64,000 nt of DNA from positions 558,001 to 622,000 of the forward strand of contig MSED01000005.1 of the NCBI GenBank assembly GCA_002099365.1. The letters run 5' to 3'. Positions 30,839 through 43,100 of the stretch are shown here, in pieces; within the stretch, counting starts at the first letter, position 1; every line of letters begins with the position of its first letter. The stretch comes from Phialophora verrucosa. Its lineage: Eukaryota > Ascomycota > Eurotiomycetes > Chaetothyriales > Herpotrichiellaceae. The translations under genes were made by a program, and so were the position numbers. Below the pieces are notes generated by a model. It worked only from the letters and a program-made list of their open reading frames with translations. It ran no database searches and was not told the DNA's origin.

Positions 30839-33800
30839 CTAATTCTCAATCTCGAACTTTGTCCGGACACCCATTGCCGCGAGCTCCACGTCCAGATACC
30901 TGAGTACGCCCGGGACGTTGACGACCGTCGTGTTATCACCGCCCACAAACTTCTTGCCTGCGCCGTCCTCCCAGACTACCATCTTACTATCCTCGAACAT
31001 CGCTGGTCTGGCACAAGCCCGACACCTCACCATTCCACTAGGCTCCACTCGACCTCCCTTTTTGCCGACCGTGAACTGATTCGGCACCATCATGGTACTC
31101 AGGAAACTGCCGCAGGATCGGCACACCCAAGCTCGAGTCTTGTCACTGCAGTCCATCAGACGATCTTGAAGCAGGTATGCACATCCGTGGGCAATCAAAG
31201 AGTCACGCTCCATCTCACCAACGCGAATACCACCACCCTTGCTTCTTCCTTTGATGGGTTGGCCATGCAGCGCATTGACTGGACCAGTCGTACGTACTTG
31301 GAATTTGTCGCTAACCATGTGTCTCAATCGTTGGTAGTACACAACACCAATGTAGATGTCAGCAGCAAACTCTTTGCCGGTGATACCACTGTACATGGGC
31401 TCGTTGCCGTAAAAGTTGTACCCGGCCTGCCGGAGTTGGTCGCCGAAGAAGTTTCCGGCGGTGTTGTCTTCGTCGAAAGAGAAGGGCGTGCAGTCTTGCG
31501 CTAGGCCGTGGAGAGCCCCCGACTTTCCGGCAAGAGACTCGACGAACATGCCAATGGTCATTCGAGACGGGAAGGCATGAGGATTGATGATGACATCCGG
31601 TTGGATTCCGGACTCGCTGAAAGGCATATCCGCACTCGGCCAAAGCATAGACAAGACTCCTTTCTGGCCGTGCCTTGAGGAGAACTTGTCTCCAATGATG
31701 GGTCGTCTGGGTATCCGATATTTGATGCTGATGGCTTGACAAGGCTGGTCTCCGGATTCGGCGCCAATCAGCCTTATCTGATCAACATATGCTTCCTCGG
31801 CGTCCTTGTACTTGAAGTACAGGGTGTTACCGTCCAGATTCTTGAGCTTGCCTTCCGAGGGATCAAACATGACGCTGTGGTAGGCCAATACTATTGAGCC
31901 TTCACCGACCTTTGCTCCGATCATTGGTAAACCGTCATCATCCAAAGACGTTTTGACCTCGGGCGAAGTGTTCGGATCACCATCGGCAAAACCGAACAGT
32001 GATTTGATCTCGGTCTTGGATCGTGCTGCCCGCTGATCCTCGTTGAGCCTGTAAACCTTTGTCTTGTAGATGAGTCCGTCGCCGAAGCCTCGCTCGTGGG
32101 AGGATTTGTTGATGATCATTGCGTCGTCCATATCATACCCGGTGTACGAAATGACCGCGACAACGGCATTCATGCCATTAGGGAAGTTATCGAGACCATA
32201 TTCATTGTAAAGCGGGGGTCTTACCACAGGCGTCTGTCCGGTCTGCAGCAGATACGCTTTGTTGTCTGTTCGACACATGAGATTCGACGACGGAGTACCC
32301 ATAGCCTGTTTGCTCATCTGGCACTGATACATGTTTCGAGGCGATTGATTGAAGTCGGAAAAAGGAGTCATATTGGCGAGGATGGAAAGAATGTTTGTAG
32401 GTTTGAACTCGATATGCGTCGTTAGGTTAGGGATGATGTCGGCATCGACGCACGCGATATTCATGTACTGTTGTTCGAAGGGGCCGACATAGTCGAGCTT
32501 GTCCGCGGGGATGTATTTGACAGGTCGTAGCATCCTCGAGGGATCCGAAAAGAGATACAAGCCGGGATAGAGGCCACCATTCGAGGTGGGGATATAACCT
32601 ATTTCCAGCTCGTTCGGGATGTTGTGCTCACCATTGACCTTCCAGTGCCGAAGCAATTGTGCAATCTCCCTCGCCCTCTTCGCCGGACAGTAACCCAATA
32701 TCCGGCCGTCAAGTTGGACAGCGAGGCCGTCGCGAAGGGCCATTGGCGCGGTCGGAGAGAGCCCCATCCGCACAACGGCTTTTTCAATCCCTGAGGTATC
32801 GATTCTCTTTATCTGAACTTGACATTGATGGGCCAAGTGATTCAGCAAGCCGCAAGGAGACCCATCGGGTGTATGCACCGGGCACAGAAATCCCCAGCTT
32901 TCAGGGAGCAGTTTACGCACAGTGGTTGTCTTCAACTGTGCGAAGAAAGTGCCACGGTGTATACACCGGAAGTGGCTGATAAACCGGTAAAAATTGATCT
33001 TTTCGGCGACGATTGTAAAGCCAGAGGTTTGCGAGAGATCAAGTCCAGTCTGACTGACCAGGTTACCCGTTGAGAGGAAGTATTCTAGCTTGCCAGCCAA
33101 GTTTTCGTTCGTCCTTCTGACGATTCTGGGAAGAAAATCAGCGTCAAACGACCGTTCCGAAAACTGAGCGCCATTCTTCGTCCTAGACCAGTCTCGAGCG
33201 GCAGCACCGATACCGACTAGCCACTCGTATATGTTCTCCTTCAAGATCATACCATAGAGGAAACCGCCGAGCAAAACCTCTTGACTCGAGACTGCATCAG
33301 GATTGTCGAGGGCGCAATCGCCCGCTGCAAGAGCATAGAGCTTCCGGATCATGAACAGCAGCAGCTGGAATTTGTCGTTGTTCTGAGCTGGACTTACGTC
33401 GACATTACCAAGATGGGGTAGGACGACCTTTCTCAAAAACTCTTCACCCACTTTCTCATCAGAGATGGTAATGGGCTGCATCAGGACAGGCCTGAACTTT
33501 TCTCCAAGGTACGCCAACGTTTGTTGCCTTGTTTTCAGGTTGTAGGCCTTGTAGGTCCGCAGGAGAAGCTCAGTCCGGTCGGCGACGAATGAGCTGGGCG
33601 CCTTTTTGGACGAGTTCGAGCCAATGATGCCTTCAGCGATTTCCCGGTCGTTCGTCTCCACCAAAGCTTTGAGGATCATGACCACCGGGACCAGATATTC
33701 ATTCTTCCTCCACGAAAATCTGAAAGTGACATTCCCGTCGGTCAGATAGTGAAGGACATTGGTCTGCGAGGTCTGATCGGGTCTGACCGATCGAATTGAC

Positions 33801-34501
33801 ATGGCAAGCTTCGAGAATGTCGGCCCTCTCGCTTGAAACGCGCCTCGGGAGATGGCCATGGGGTAGTTCCTCCTCGTGGCAATCAGCATGCGAATTAGCT
33901 TCTCGTTGCCGTTGACGATGAAGTAGCCGCCCAGCTCTTCAGCCTCTTCTTTGTGGCGAACCATCTGAGCCGGGGAGAACTTTTCGAGATGGCATTTGTT
34001 GGACCGCAGCATTATTGGCATTTGCCCCAGGTCTCGCACTGATTCCTGCCATTCGCCCTTGTTCACTCGATACTGGAGCCTCGCTTTTAGCCGTCCTCGG
34101 TAGGACGCATGGCGCTCTCGACATTCGGCGGGGTAGATGTTTCGATCTTCAATGGCGAACTTGTTAGACGCGGGCAAGGTAGGTTTTTCGAGGATGAGTT
34201 CTGTCACGCGGAGGTCGAGCTTGTTGTGGTGAATGGCTTTGCTGGGATTCCGCGTATCCCCATCGACCACGGTATACGTTCCAATATCTTTCAAACCGGC
34301 ATCTATGAGACCTTCGTCCCACAGAGCATTGAACGACTCGACATGCGGCTTGACGGCGGCTTGAAGCGCAGGATAGGCACTGCGATCCTTCGGGGTGTTT
34401 CTGAAGAGCTTATGGCGGCGGACTGTGTCGTACTCGACGGACCAATTTGTCTTGGTCCTGGTCCTTGTCTGTGCTGCAGTGACGGTAGTAGTTGCCGACA
34501 T
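30839..34501 (-). CDS. RPA135: DNA-directed RNA polymerase I second-largest subunit (RPA135)
   Basis: The uninterrupted frame encodes 1220 residues from the ATG at 34501, close to yeast Rpa135 (1203). Beta-subunit signatures include ILRSNKCHLEKFSP-like lobe text, CPVHTPDGSPCGLLNHLAHQC, YTGYDMDDAMIINKSS, GDKFSSRHGQKGVLSMLWP and NPHAFPSRMTIGMFVESLAG. The C-terminal zinc ribbon is RSCGSFLSTMMVP and RCRACARP. It forms the catalytic core of Pol I with RPA190 and transcribes the 35S rRNA precursor in the nucleolus. Pol I identity follows from overall match and the fungal Pol I-type C-terminus rather than one residue. The lack of any intron in 3.7 kb is notable among neighbours with short introns. 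Confidence 0.96.
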   Translation of the reverse strand: MSATTTVTAAQTRTRTKTNWSVEYDTVRRHKLFRNTPKDRSAYPALQAAVKPHVESFNALWDEGLIDAGLKDIGTYTVVDGDTRNPSKAIHHNKLDLRVTELILEKPTLPASNKFAIEDRNIYPAECRERHASYRGRLKARLQYRVNKGEWQESVRDLGQMPIMLRSNKCHLEKFSPAQMVRHKEEAEELGGYFIVNGNEKLIRMLIATRRNYPMAISRGAFQARGPTFSKLAMSIRSVRPDQTSQTNVLHYLTDGNVTFRFSWRKNEYLVPVVMILKALVETNDREIAEGIIGSNSSKKAPSSFVADRTELLLRTYKAYNLKTRQQTLAYLGEKFRPVLMQPITISDEKVGEEFLRKVVLPHLGNVDVSPAQNNDKFQLLLFMIRKLYALAAGDCALDNPDAVSSQEVLLGGFLYGMILKENIYEWLVGIGAAARDWSRTKNGAQFSERSFDADFLPRIVRRTNENLAGKLEYFLSTGNLVSQTGLDLSQTSGFTIVAEKINFYRFISHFRCIHRGTFFAQLKTTTVRKLLPESWGFLCPVHTPDGSPCGLLNHLAHQCQVQIKRIDTSGIEKAVVRMGLSPTAPMALRDGLAVQLDGRILGYCPAKRAREIAQLLRHWKVNGEHNIPNELEIGYIPTSNGGLYPGLYLFSDPSRMLRPVKYIPADKLDYVGPFEQQYMNIACVDADIIPNLTTHIEFKPTNILSILANMTPFSDFNQSPRNMYQCQMSKQAMGTPSSNLMCRTDNKAYLLQTGQTPVVRPPLYNEYGLDNFPNGMNAVVAVISYTGYDMDDAMIINKSSHERGFGDGLIYKTKVYRLNEDQRAARSKTEIKSLFGFADGDPNTSPEVKTSLDDDGLPMIGAKVGEGSIVLAYHSVMFDPSEGKLKNLDGNTLYFKYKDAEEAYVDQIRLIGAESGDQPCQAISIKYRIPRRPIIGDKFSSRHGQKGVLSMLWPSADMPFSESGIQPDVIINPHAFPSRMTIGMFVESLAGKSGALHGLAQDCTPFSFDEDNTAGNFFGDQLRQAGYNFYGNEPMYSGITGKEFAADIYIGVVYYQRLRHMVSDKFQVRTTGPVNALHGQPIKGRSKGGGIRVGEMERDSLIAHGCAYLLQDRLMDCSDKTRAWVCRSCGSFLSTMMVPNQFTVGKKGGRVEPSGMVRCRACARPAMFEDSKMVVWEDGAGKKFVGGDNTTVVNVPGVLRYLDVELAAMGVRTKFEIEN

Positions 34502-35646
34502 TGTGTTGGACAGTCAGCGTGACCGCTCACACCGCGCACCTCCCAGAGAAGGACATTCGAGGCGCAGAAAATGGAGTTTGAAAAAGTTCTGAACTCAAAC
34601 CTCCGCAGAGCCTTATCGATAAGCCAGCCTCGCAGCCTTGTAGCCTCGCCTCGCCTCGCCTGGCTGGGCAAGAAAATGCCCTAAGCCCCAAGTGGACTAG
34701 TCAGGAACGTTCCAGTCCACGCCGAATGGGGGGAGCCTCTTCCTGGTCTAGCGAAAGATTTCAAGTCAACCACGATTCACGAGCTCACCAGCTCTCCCTC
34801 TGTGGTTGCACGCATCGGAACATTGGGGCTGCCTGTCGGGAATCGTACATTTTGCATTCCATTGCCCATCATTGCTCTATTCTACTAGTCACCAGCCGCC
34901 ATGGCGCTGGTGGTTGAGTACAGGCGCTTTGCCCGTTTAGTCTTCACGACCCTTTGACTTGCTTGCTTTGCATACCAACAGCTCGGCTGAAGAGCGCCTG
35001 CCTCGATGTCGGCGTACATATGGGCAACTAGCTATAGCAGTGGAATCGGCAGGCAACGACCTTGATTCCGCCCTATGTAGCACCGCCAGTCTGCCCAGGC
35101 CACGATTGCCACAGTACCTGAGTGGGCGTCACCGATGTGTTTACGTATTGCATATGAGTGCGGGAGAGTGGTCGTCTGTGGCGTATTTAAGCCCGTCAAC
35201 ATGTACTCCAGGGGTCCTTTCCTCGCATGTGATTCTTCAGATTCCGTTGGACAAGGGCCAAAAGATCTCCAGGTGTAGGGCTGTGCAACACTGCCGAAAC
35301 GCCCCGTCAACCAGTAGTCTAAGTTCGACACAGTCCAACAGTCCATATAATTGCTGGACATCCGAGGAAGAGGAGGAGGAGGAGGGGAAGGAGGAGGAGG
35401 AGGTATATTAACTTGACTAGAACCGATTCTGTTCTATTCTACCATCTCTGAGCATCGCGGTTCGTCGTCTTCAGGGGTTCCACAGCACATATTCAACAGC
35501 AATACGGAATCATAAAGGCAGTGTGCCACGACACACAGGATCTCACGATCCCCGATGTCATGGGCAATGGTGTAATACGCCTAGCTATGTTATACCCCGA
35601 CCTCTCAACACCTCCGTCACGGTAGGATGTCTAAAACCCAGAATAT
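34502..35646. other. Intergenic region with a purine-rich tract
   Basis: No coding frame has support. A GAG/GGA tract lies at about 35364-35402. The RPA135 promoter should be at the left end. Confidence 0.55.
35364..35402 (+). repeat. GGA/GAG-rich simple sequence
   Basis: Almost purely G and A with repeated GGA units, interrupted once by GGGGAA. Simple sequence, no coding role seen. Confidence 0.75.
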
Positions 35647-36303
35647 ATGTCCTCCAGCTTCAAGCTTCCTACAGCATCGGCGCCGGTCTCGCGCTCCTTC
35701 TCCACGTCACGAAGCTCCTCCTCGACGCATGTCCCAGCTTCCCGGACCGTCTGTGTCAAGGTTGTACGGCAGCATCTCTGGCTTTGTTTGATGCCGCCGG
35801 CTTCCTTCGCCATCGCCTGGCAAACAGCGGCCTCGAATCCGCTGCGCTCCGACGTCCCGACGGCGCACAGCGCGTCGATCAGAGCCTTGACGGCGTATTC
35901 GGCTATCGTGATCGCCCACGCCGCCGTCTGTGCATGCTGGCTGGACGTGCGCCGGCGAGTGCGGCGGCTTTCCTTCCTCCTCGTCAGCAGCACACTCTGC
36001 ATCGCCGTGACGGTGTGTGCGCCGGCCTCCGCATCTTCGATGGCCATTACAAGTATCTGTATGAGGCCCTTCCTGCCGTTCTACGCAACGTACCACCCTG
36101 CACTACGACGGTGGTTTGTCGCCGACTCTGTCTTGACTTGGGCTCTAACAATGCTGACCTTGGCGGTACTGTTCGTCCTAATGCCCACCAGGTCCCGCGA
36201 CGCTGCTGGAGACCCGAACCGCATGAGAAGGCGCGAACGAGCTGCCATTAGATGTCTAGGGCTACCTCGCTGTTGCAATCCTTGGCCGCCCAATCTGCTC
36301 TGA
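35647..36303 (+). CDS. Possible membrane protein (218 aa); strand uncertain
   Basis: An ATG-initiated plus frame stays open for 218 residues. Three hydrophobic stretches (about 78-95, 107-135, 162-180) and ATYHPALRRWFVADSVLTWA look like a membrane protein. Against it, the first third is Ser-rich low complexity. A second plus frame and an ATG-initiated minus frame (36047-35631, 138 aa, balanced composition with VEEELRDVEKE) cover the same bases and are equally open. I recognise no family. It could be a gene on either strand or none. Confidence 0.3.
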   Translation: MSSSFKLPTASAPVSRSFSTSRSSSSTHVPASRTVCVKVVRQHLWLCLMPPASFAIAWQTAASNPLRSDVPTAHSASIRALTAYSAIVIAHAAVCACWLDVRRRVRRLSFLLVSSTLCIAVTVCAPASASSMAITSICMRPFLPFYATYHPALRRWFVADSVLTWALTMLTLAVLFVLMPTRSRDAAGDPNRMRRRERAAIRCLGLPRCCNPWPPNLL

Positions 36304-37130
36304 TGACCATGATCATCCTCCATTTCGTGCCGGAACAGGCAGAGCAAGCGGCCCCCACCCAGGCCGAAGGCGTCTCGTCAGTTGGCATGGTCGTGGGTCG
36401 TGTGGGCGTGGTTGGGCGTCTTGATAGAGTTTTATATACGTGCTTCGCCTGTAAGTCTCCGCCCACCCATCGAATTCCGACCCAAGAGTCAGAAGTCACG
36501 GTCGCCACTGACCCTACCTACCCACCAATGCAGGCGGAGAACCCGCCAGACTGGAAGGCCGCCTGCCGCACCCTCTGACGATCGTAGGCACCATGTTCCG
36601 CCCACATGCACCCAGTACCAGCATTTCGACCGCGCAACCAACACCACCACCACCACCACCACCACCACCGTCAGGCAGCCGTCCTGTATGATTGCATATC
36701 ACGACTTTCGCGTCCGACCTGCGGGAAAAGCACATTGACTACACAGTACATAGTCTCTGGCAGACCGAATGCAGAGCTTTCCAAACCGCTCAGGTGAACA
36801 AGCGATCGTCCCGGCGGCGTCGCGGCTGATACGGAGAGCGTGGGCCCGGCTGCACGGTGTCTCACTCTCGAAATACCCTGTGTAAGCCTATATGCAGACA
36901 AAGTTCGCAAAGTTACGGTCACAAGGCGGCAAATTTTCAGCTTGACTTTTTCATTGCAATACAAGTAAGGAACATGAACAAGCTGTGAAACGAATTCCTC
37001 CACAGACGCCGGACTGACCAAATCCGTTGACCCAAAAAAGCTCAATCGCCTCATAATTCCCTGGCGTTCGGTTTCGCTTTCACCCAGGCCCCGGTCCATC
37101 ATGTCTATCTATACATTAACACACCACGCC
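36304..37130. other. Intergenic region 3' of ACC1
   Basis: No supported gene. It includes a short CCA/CAC microsatellite (listed separately) and the 3' flank of the acetyl-CoA carboxylase gene. Confidence 0.55.
36642..36669 (+). repeat. CAC trinucleotide microsatellite
   Basis: About nine tandem CAC units are visible, with no reliable coding frame across them. It lies roughly 460 bp beyond the ACC1 stop codon. Confidence 0.85.
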
Positions 37131-40100
37131 TCATGCACCGGTCAGATACTTGACCAGTTGCTCCCTCTCGCTCGTGGGCACAAGGCTCAACACCTCACGC
37201 ACACCCTTCAATCCACCTTCCTTGTTACCCATCAACAGCTCTGCCACGCGCTTGCTAACCGCCTCGGTCTTGACGGCATCAATCTTGGCGTACACCTCCT
37301 TTCGGTGGCTCTCGTACCACTCCGCAACCTTACGGTCGTCCTTGTCGAACTCGACATCCAGCAAGCCAGACCAGTTCTTGAGCGTGGCAAGGTTCTGCTC
37401 TCTCGGGGTCGAGGGAGCGGTGGTGACAGGAGCGACGCCACCGGCTAAGCCGCTGTTGAGTTTCTTGAGGAGAACTTCCTCGGACAATCTTCTTCGGAGC
37501 CGCCAGTAGAAGAATCGTCGAGCGTTCTTCCATTGCAAGGGCATGCGGATTGTACCCTTGGCTTCCATGCGGCCTGCCCGATCGTGCAGATCCGCGAATT
37601 GAAGGGCGATTTGCTGGTAGACGGGTGCGAGGAGTTGCTCACGCTCGGTCATCTTGGCCTTGATGGCGTTGAGCTGATCAGCGCTCATGTCTTTCGCAAG
37701 AGATTGTTGCCTCAGACGACCATATTCAGGGTCCAGACGGGCCATGGTCTCCAGCTGTCTCTCCTTGCGGTACTTGATGCCAACAATACCCTCAGGTTCC
37801 AAGACACCACCGCGAGACTCGACATCAGCATACATCTCCATCTGTTCGGGGTTGATGGTAGGATCAACGACGACCTGAAGAAAGTGTTAGTATCAAATCC
37901 AGGTGACAACCTTGATGCTGCACTTACCCATGATCCACCACGAAGCTCGCCGAAGGGGGGAATGTAGACGAAGACAGGTTGCTCGTACTTTGTAAGAGCG
38001 TCAACGATGTAGGAACCATACTTGAGCACTTCGTTGTACATGTCTCGCTGACCACCAGAGAAACCACGCCAGTTCGCAAGGATCATGACGGGAAGTTGTT
38101 CACCATAGTTGAAATCTCGGAGGGCTTGGGCGGTCTTGAAGGCGGAGTTGGGGAACCATACACCACCAGCTTCCTGCACAACGGTCTCCATAGAGTCGGC
38201 GTTGGCGGGATCGGCAGGGCTGACGTTCTCGACCGTGCGAGTCTCGACTGCAATGACACCCATAGGGATGCCACCAAGACGAGCACGGCCAATGACGACT
38301 GTCCGGGCCCAGCCGCCGAGAGCTTCCTGGAAGGAGTCCTTGTCGAACAGCCCAGATAAGAAGCCCTCTTCGTCCTCCCGGCCGCCAATGAGATGTCTCA
38401 CGTCGTAAGGTCCTTTTGGTGGGTAGAAAGTGATGTCGCGATCCCAAGGATCCGAAGGAGGGCTGACTGGAACTGGTTGACCCCTCTTGTCAGGAACGAA
38501 GGACAGCCAGTCGACGATCTTCTCCACTCCCTGGAAGTCGTCGCTCGCGACCATGTGCGAGACACCGTTCTTGTACATGATCTGAGTGCCACCGAGCTGC
38601 AGGTTGGACGTGTAGACTTCCTTGCCCAACACTTTGTTCAGGGCCGGAGCACCAGTGAGGATGATTGGCTGACCCTCAATCTGGATGGCCCGCTGACCCA
38701 GACGGACGAGGTAAGCACCAATACCTACAGATCGGCAGGTGACGAGAGTGAGGGTGAAGATGTCCTCGTAAGCCTTGGAGGTAGCGCCAGCAATGAGACC
38801 GGAACCACGTAGGCACTCAACCCCTAGACCGTCTTTGGCGCCAACGATGGTGGTGATCTTGTGTCGTTCCTCTCCATCTTCGACCACCTTCTCGGTGAGG
38901 ATTTCCGTCTTGCTGAGCAATTCTCTCTTCTCAGGTGTTAAGTACAGGTATTTAAAGCCAGACGACGGGTTGCCCTCGTCGTTCCAAGCAACTGAGAAGT
39001 GGGGAATGAGCTCCTCGGCCATGCCGATACGGGCACCAGAGTTGGCAGACAGGTAGATGCGAGGGATACCAAGTTTGCGGGCGTACTCGGTGCACTTGTT
39101 AAAGAATCTGTCCTCGGCGGGCCCGAAAGAACCGATCTGGAATGTGATATCGTTCGCGATGATCACGAATCTTCTGCCTCTTGGGTATTCTGGAGTTTTG
39201 GCGGTCAAGACCCAGCCGACCATACCACAAGTATTGGTACCAGGCTCACGAGAAACCTCGGCGAGGTTATCAGCATCATCAAGGATGAGTTCATTGTACT
39301 CCAGGCAGCTTGCGAGCTCCGGCTTGGATTCAGCGAGTGGCGCATGCTTGGCAACAGCCTTGTTCCAGCTGTTGTAGATGGCTTGTCTGAACAGTTCGGG
39401 GAAGTCGTAGACGTATTGTGTACCCATAAGATGGGCCTTATAACGCTTGGGCTGCAACCATTCCTTTGTCGGATAAGGCGTGGAGACAGGGCGCAGGTGC
39501 ATAGAGCCGACCTTGGTGGTACCGCCAATGCTCTCAAACACCCACTCACCATTGCGGGCCTTCTTTTCAACATACGACTCAACCTGGACGACGTAACCAG
39601 AAGTGTTTGTGATGACGACCCGAAGAGGGTAGGGCAGTCCAGAGTCGGGATCGGTGCAGAGAATTCTGATCTCGGCGCCTGTGACGCGCAGACGAAGGAA
39701 TCGGCGTGAAAAGCGTTCCAAGAAACCGGCAATCTGCTCCTCAACATCCTTGGGTTGCAGATTGAACACCGGGGTAAAGTTGATGAAAATGTGGTTGAGA
39801 TCCGAGTTATTGTTGCCAATGATCTCAAGTGCATCACAGATGTCGTTGACGAGTCGATCGGTCTCTGCGATCAAGTACTCGGCTGTGGGAATTTCATCCT
39901 TGAGGCGACCCGGTCGAACAACAGCGCGAGTGAAGTAGCGCTTGTCGACAACTTTGTCTCGATCATCCCCCTTGCCGACGGCCTCATAGATGTGGATGTT
40001 CCGGTTCTCAGTGAACACAGGACGAATCTTGAATTTAGACAGCCTACCAAGCTCCAGCTGGAAGGCTGTTGCAGGCTCGTTGTGACGGATGCTAGCATCC

Positions 40101-43100
40101 TCGTCGTAGGTCGGGCCACGGAAGGTGAAGTAACCAGGATAGGTACCTTCCTTGTGTCCACAGATGAAAGTTATGCGACGGACTTTGCGAGCCAGAAGTT
40201 CGGGCTTATACTCTTGCACGATGCTTTGCACACGATCCAAAATCTCCGGGTCGCTCAAGGACTCAATGTCGCGGATCGCGATGTTGCAAACATTGGTCAG
40301 TTCATCGTCGTCCGACTTTTGTTGTGGCCGTCTCTGGCTTTCGAGTGTCGGCATGAGATGTTGTGAGGTGCTGGGACGCTTCTCCGTTGTGCCCTTGGGG
40401 AAAGCCTCAAGCGCGCGCGCGAGACACTCGTCAACTTCATCCAGGTAGTTGCAAGGAGCAATGACACCTCTGCGACTTGGTTCGTCTTCCCCTTGGAGTT
40501 TGTTCAGATATGATAGGTCGCTGACAGAAGTAATACGCTTGAACTGAGTGCCGGTCTGAGAAGGTGTCGCCTGTCCAGATGGATAAGAGGACGCCAGGGG
40601 CAAGCCAAATTCGGTCTGCCCGACTTTGCGGAGGATGAAGTCCCATGAGAGAAAGAACGGTGGGTCGACATCGTTGTGATACTCGACCTCCTTGACAGTG
40701 TATGCACGGTAGGCGCGTCGCACATACACTTCAAGCGCAGCCAGACCGACCCAGGGATCGTGATGGGCAAAGAAGAGCGGCAGAACGTCGAAAACGGTAT
40801 AGCGAGAATCCACCACTTCTCTCAACACATCGAGATCTGGCTCTCTATGCTCCCAACCGGTTTCTCCGTACTTGGAATCCACAACGGACGACTTGAGGAT
40901 GTGCTCCATTTGAGAAGCTCTCTCCTCAAGCGAGGGCAGGGCGCACAGGATCAGCAACTCACGGGCCTTGAGGGTGACCTTTGCTGTCGCACGGGAGTCG
41001 AGCTCCGTTAGTCGTCGAAGGGCAGGTCTGAAATATTTCGCAACGTTGCCCACGTTTGGCTGGTTGGGTCTGTACAGATCCAGGATGGCGACAATCAGAT
41101 TGTTCTTTGCAGACACGCGGGTGTGGGACAAGACAGTCCAAACGACCGAAAGGATATCGTCCTTGTGCTGCTCTCGAAGCTTCAAAATGACATCTTCATC
41201 TCTTGCAGTACCGGAGGCAAAGAGCTTCTCAACCTGATAATACTGATCAATGAAGCCAGTAAAGACATTGAACTCGTGGACCTTGAGCCCATCGGCGTAT
41301 CTGGCAGTGACGTCCTCGAGAGGTGCCAAAGTCGCATGAAGCGCAGCTCCATCAGTCGGCGACATGTTATCCTCAATGAATTTGTTGATAGCCTTCTGGA
41401 GTTGTTTAGCTGGAAACTCGGCCTGGCGAGAGCTTGCTCGCTCCACTATCTGCACAAGTTGGGCATCCAGTTTCTGGGGGGTCCTGGAGTGAAGAGCAGA
41501 TGATCGAGCGGCCCATTCGCCGTACGGCAACTCCGGATCTCTTAAAACTTGCACCAACTCCTTGAGGGTTGAAGCCATGATGACTTGGTTGTCGAATCCC
41601 ATGAGAATGTTCTGGAGAATGCCGGTGAGGAGAGCAAATCGCTGGGGGGGCTTGTTGCCGACAACTTGAGGCGGTCCGAGATCGGGTAGCTGGCCAGTAA
41701 ATGTCTCCGCGGTCTTGACTCTGGAGGGGTCATCGAGAGCGAGGATACCGAGAATGTCGCCACCCTCGAGTGTAGCTCCAGGCTGCTTGATAAATTGGAC
41801 AACACCATCTTCTTGCGCGATCAGAGGCATGTACATCTTCATGACTTCGACCTCAGCGAAGGCTTGACCCGCTTTCACATGGGCGCCATTTTCGACAGTG
41901 AATTTGACGAGCTTGCCAGGCGAAGGAGTCCGGAGCTGGGTCGGGTCGTTCTCCTGCTCGAGCAAGCAGGTCTTGCTGTCAACGCTCAGACGGATAGCGG
42001 TTGGTTCCTCCTTCCAGTACAAGCTGTGGGATCGGCCCGCAAGAAGCATCAACAGGCCGCCATCAGCAAGAGCTCGGATGCCCACAGAGCACTTCGAGCC
42101 GTTGATGAAGATGTGATAGCTGTCAAGACTTGACCGTGTCACGGTGAACTTGTATCGCTGACCCTCGTAAATGAAGTCGACCGGAAAGACCGTCTTGAGG
42201 ACATCTTTGGCGGGCACTTGGCCCTTCTCGAGCCCCTTGCGATATTCCATAACGCAAGCCTCGCTGGCAATATGAGCTTTGGTGACAGCGCCAGCCAGGA
42301 TCGCAAGCATTTGGTCAGGGCGATCGGCGGTCAGCTTCTTGGTGATCAGCTGATCGAGCCATCCAGTGGTGATTGTGTTGTCTTCGAATGCAGGCGTCTC
42401 AAGGAGCTTGATGAGGTATTCAATGGTGGTTCTGAAGTCACCGCGGATGCTCAACTCTTTGAGCGCAACAACCATGTGTTTTCGGGAAGCTGCTCGATTC
42501 TCGCCGTAGGCGAAAATGTGACCGAATTGACTGTCGGAGAAGCTGTGAATGCTGGATGCCGAGGAGACAGAGAAATAGCCCCAGACGTTTGAGCTCGACC
42601 GGAAATTGAGGTCGTGCATGGTTCCGCTCGAGGGTTTGAAGCCCTCACCAGGATCTTCGGAGGTGATACGGCAGGCTGTGCAGTGACCCCTTGGTCTCGG
42701 TCGTCGCTGGGTCTTCGAACTGGCCTCTGACTTGAAGTGGAAGTCGATCTCGGTCGAGGTGTGCGGGTCAACTCCGTACAACAAGCGGATGTCACGGATG
42801 CGGTGGAGAGGAAGACCCATGGCAACCTGGAGTTGGGCGGCGGGAATATTGACACCGCTGACCATTTCGGTGGTAGGATGTTCGACTTGGAGACGAGGGT
42901 TAAGTTCCAGGAAGTAGAACTTGTTGTCTGAGTGCGAGTACAGCCATTCCACTGTGCCTGCAGACACGTAGCCGACCAATTCGCCGAGTCGGACAGCGGC
43001 AGCCTCCATCTCGTGGAGAGTCTCTTGGTTGGCAATCGTGACAGGAGCCTCTTCGATGATCTTCTGGTGTCGTCGCTGGACGGAGCAATCTCTGCCAAAG

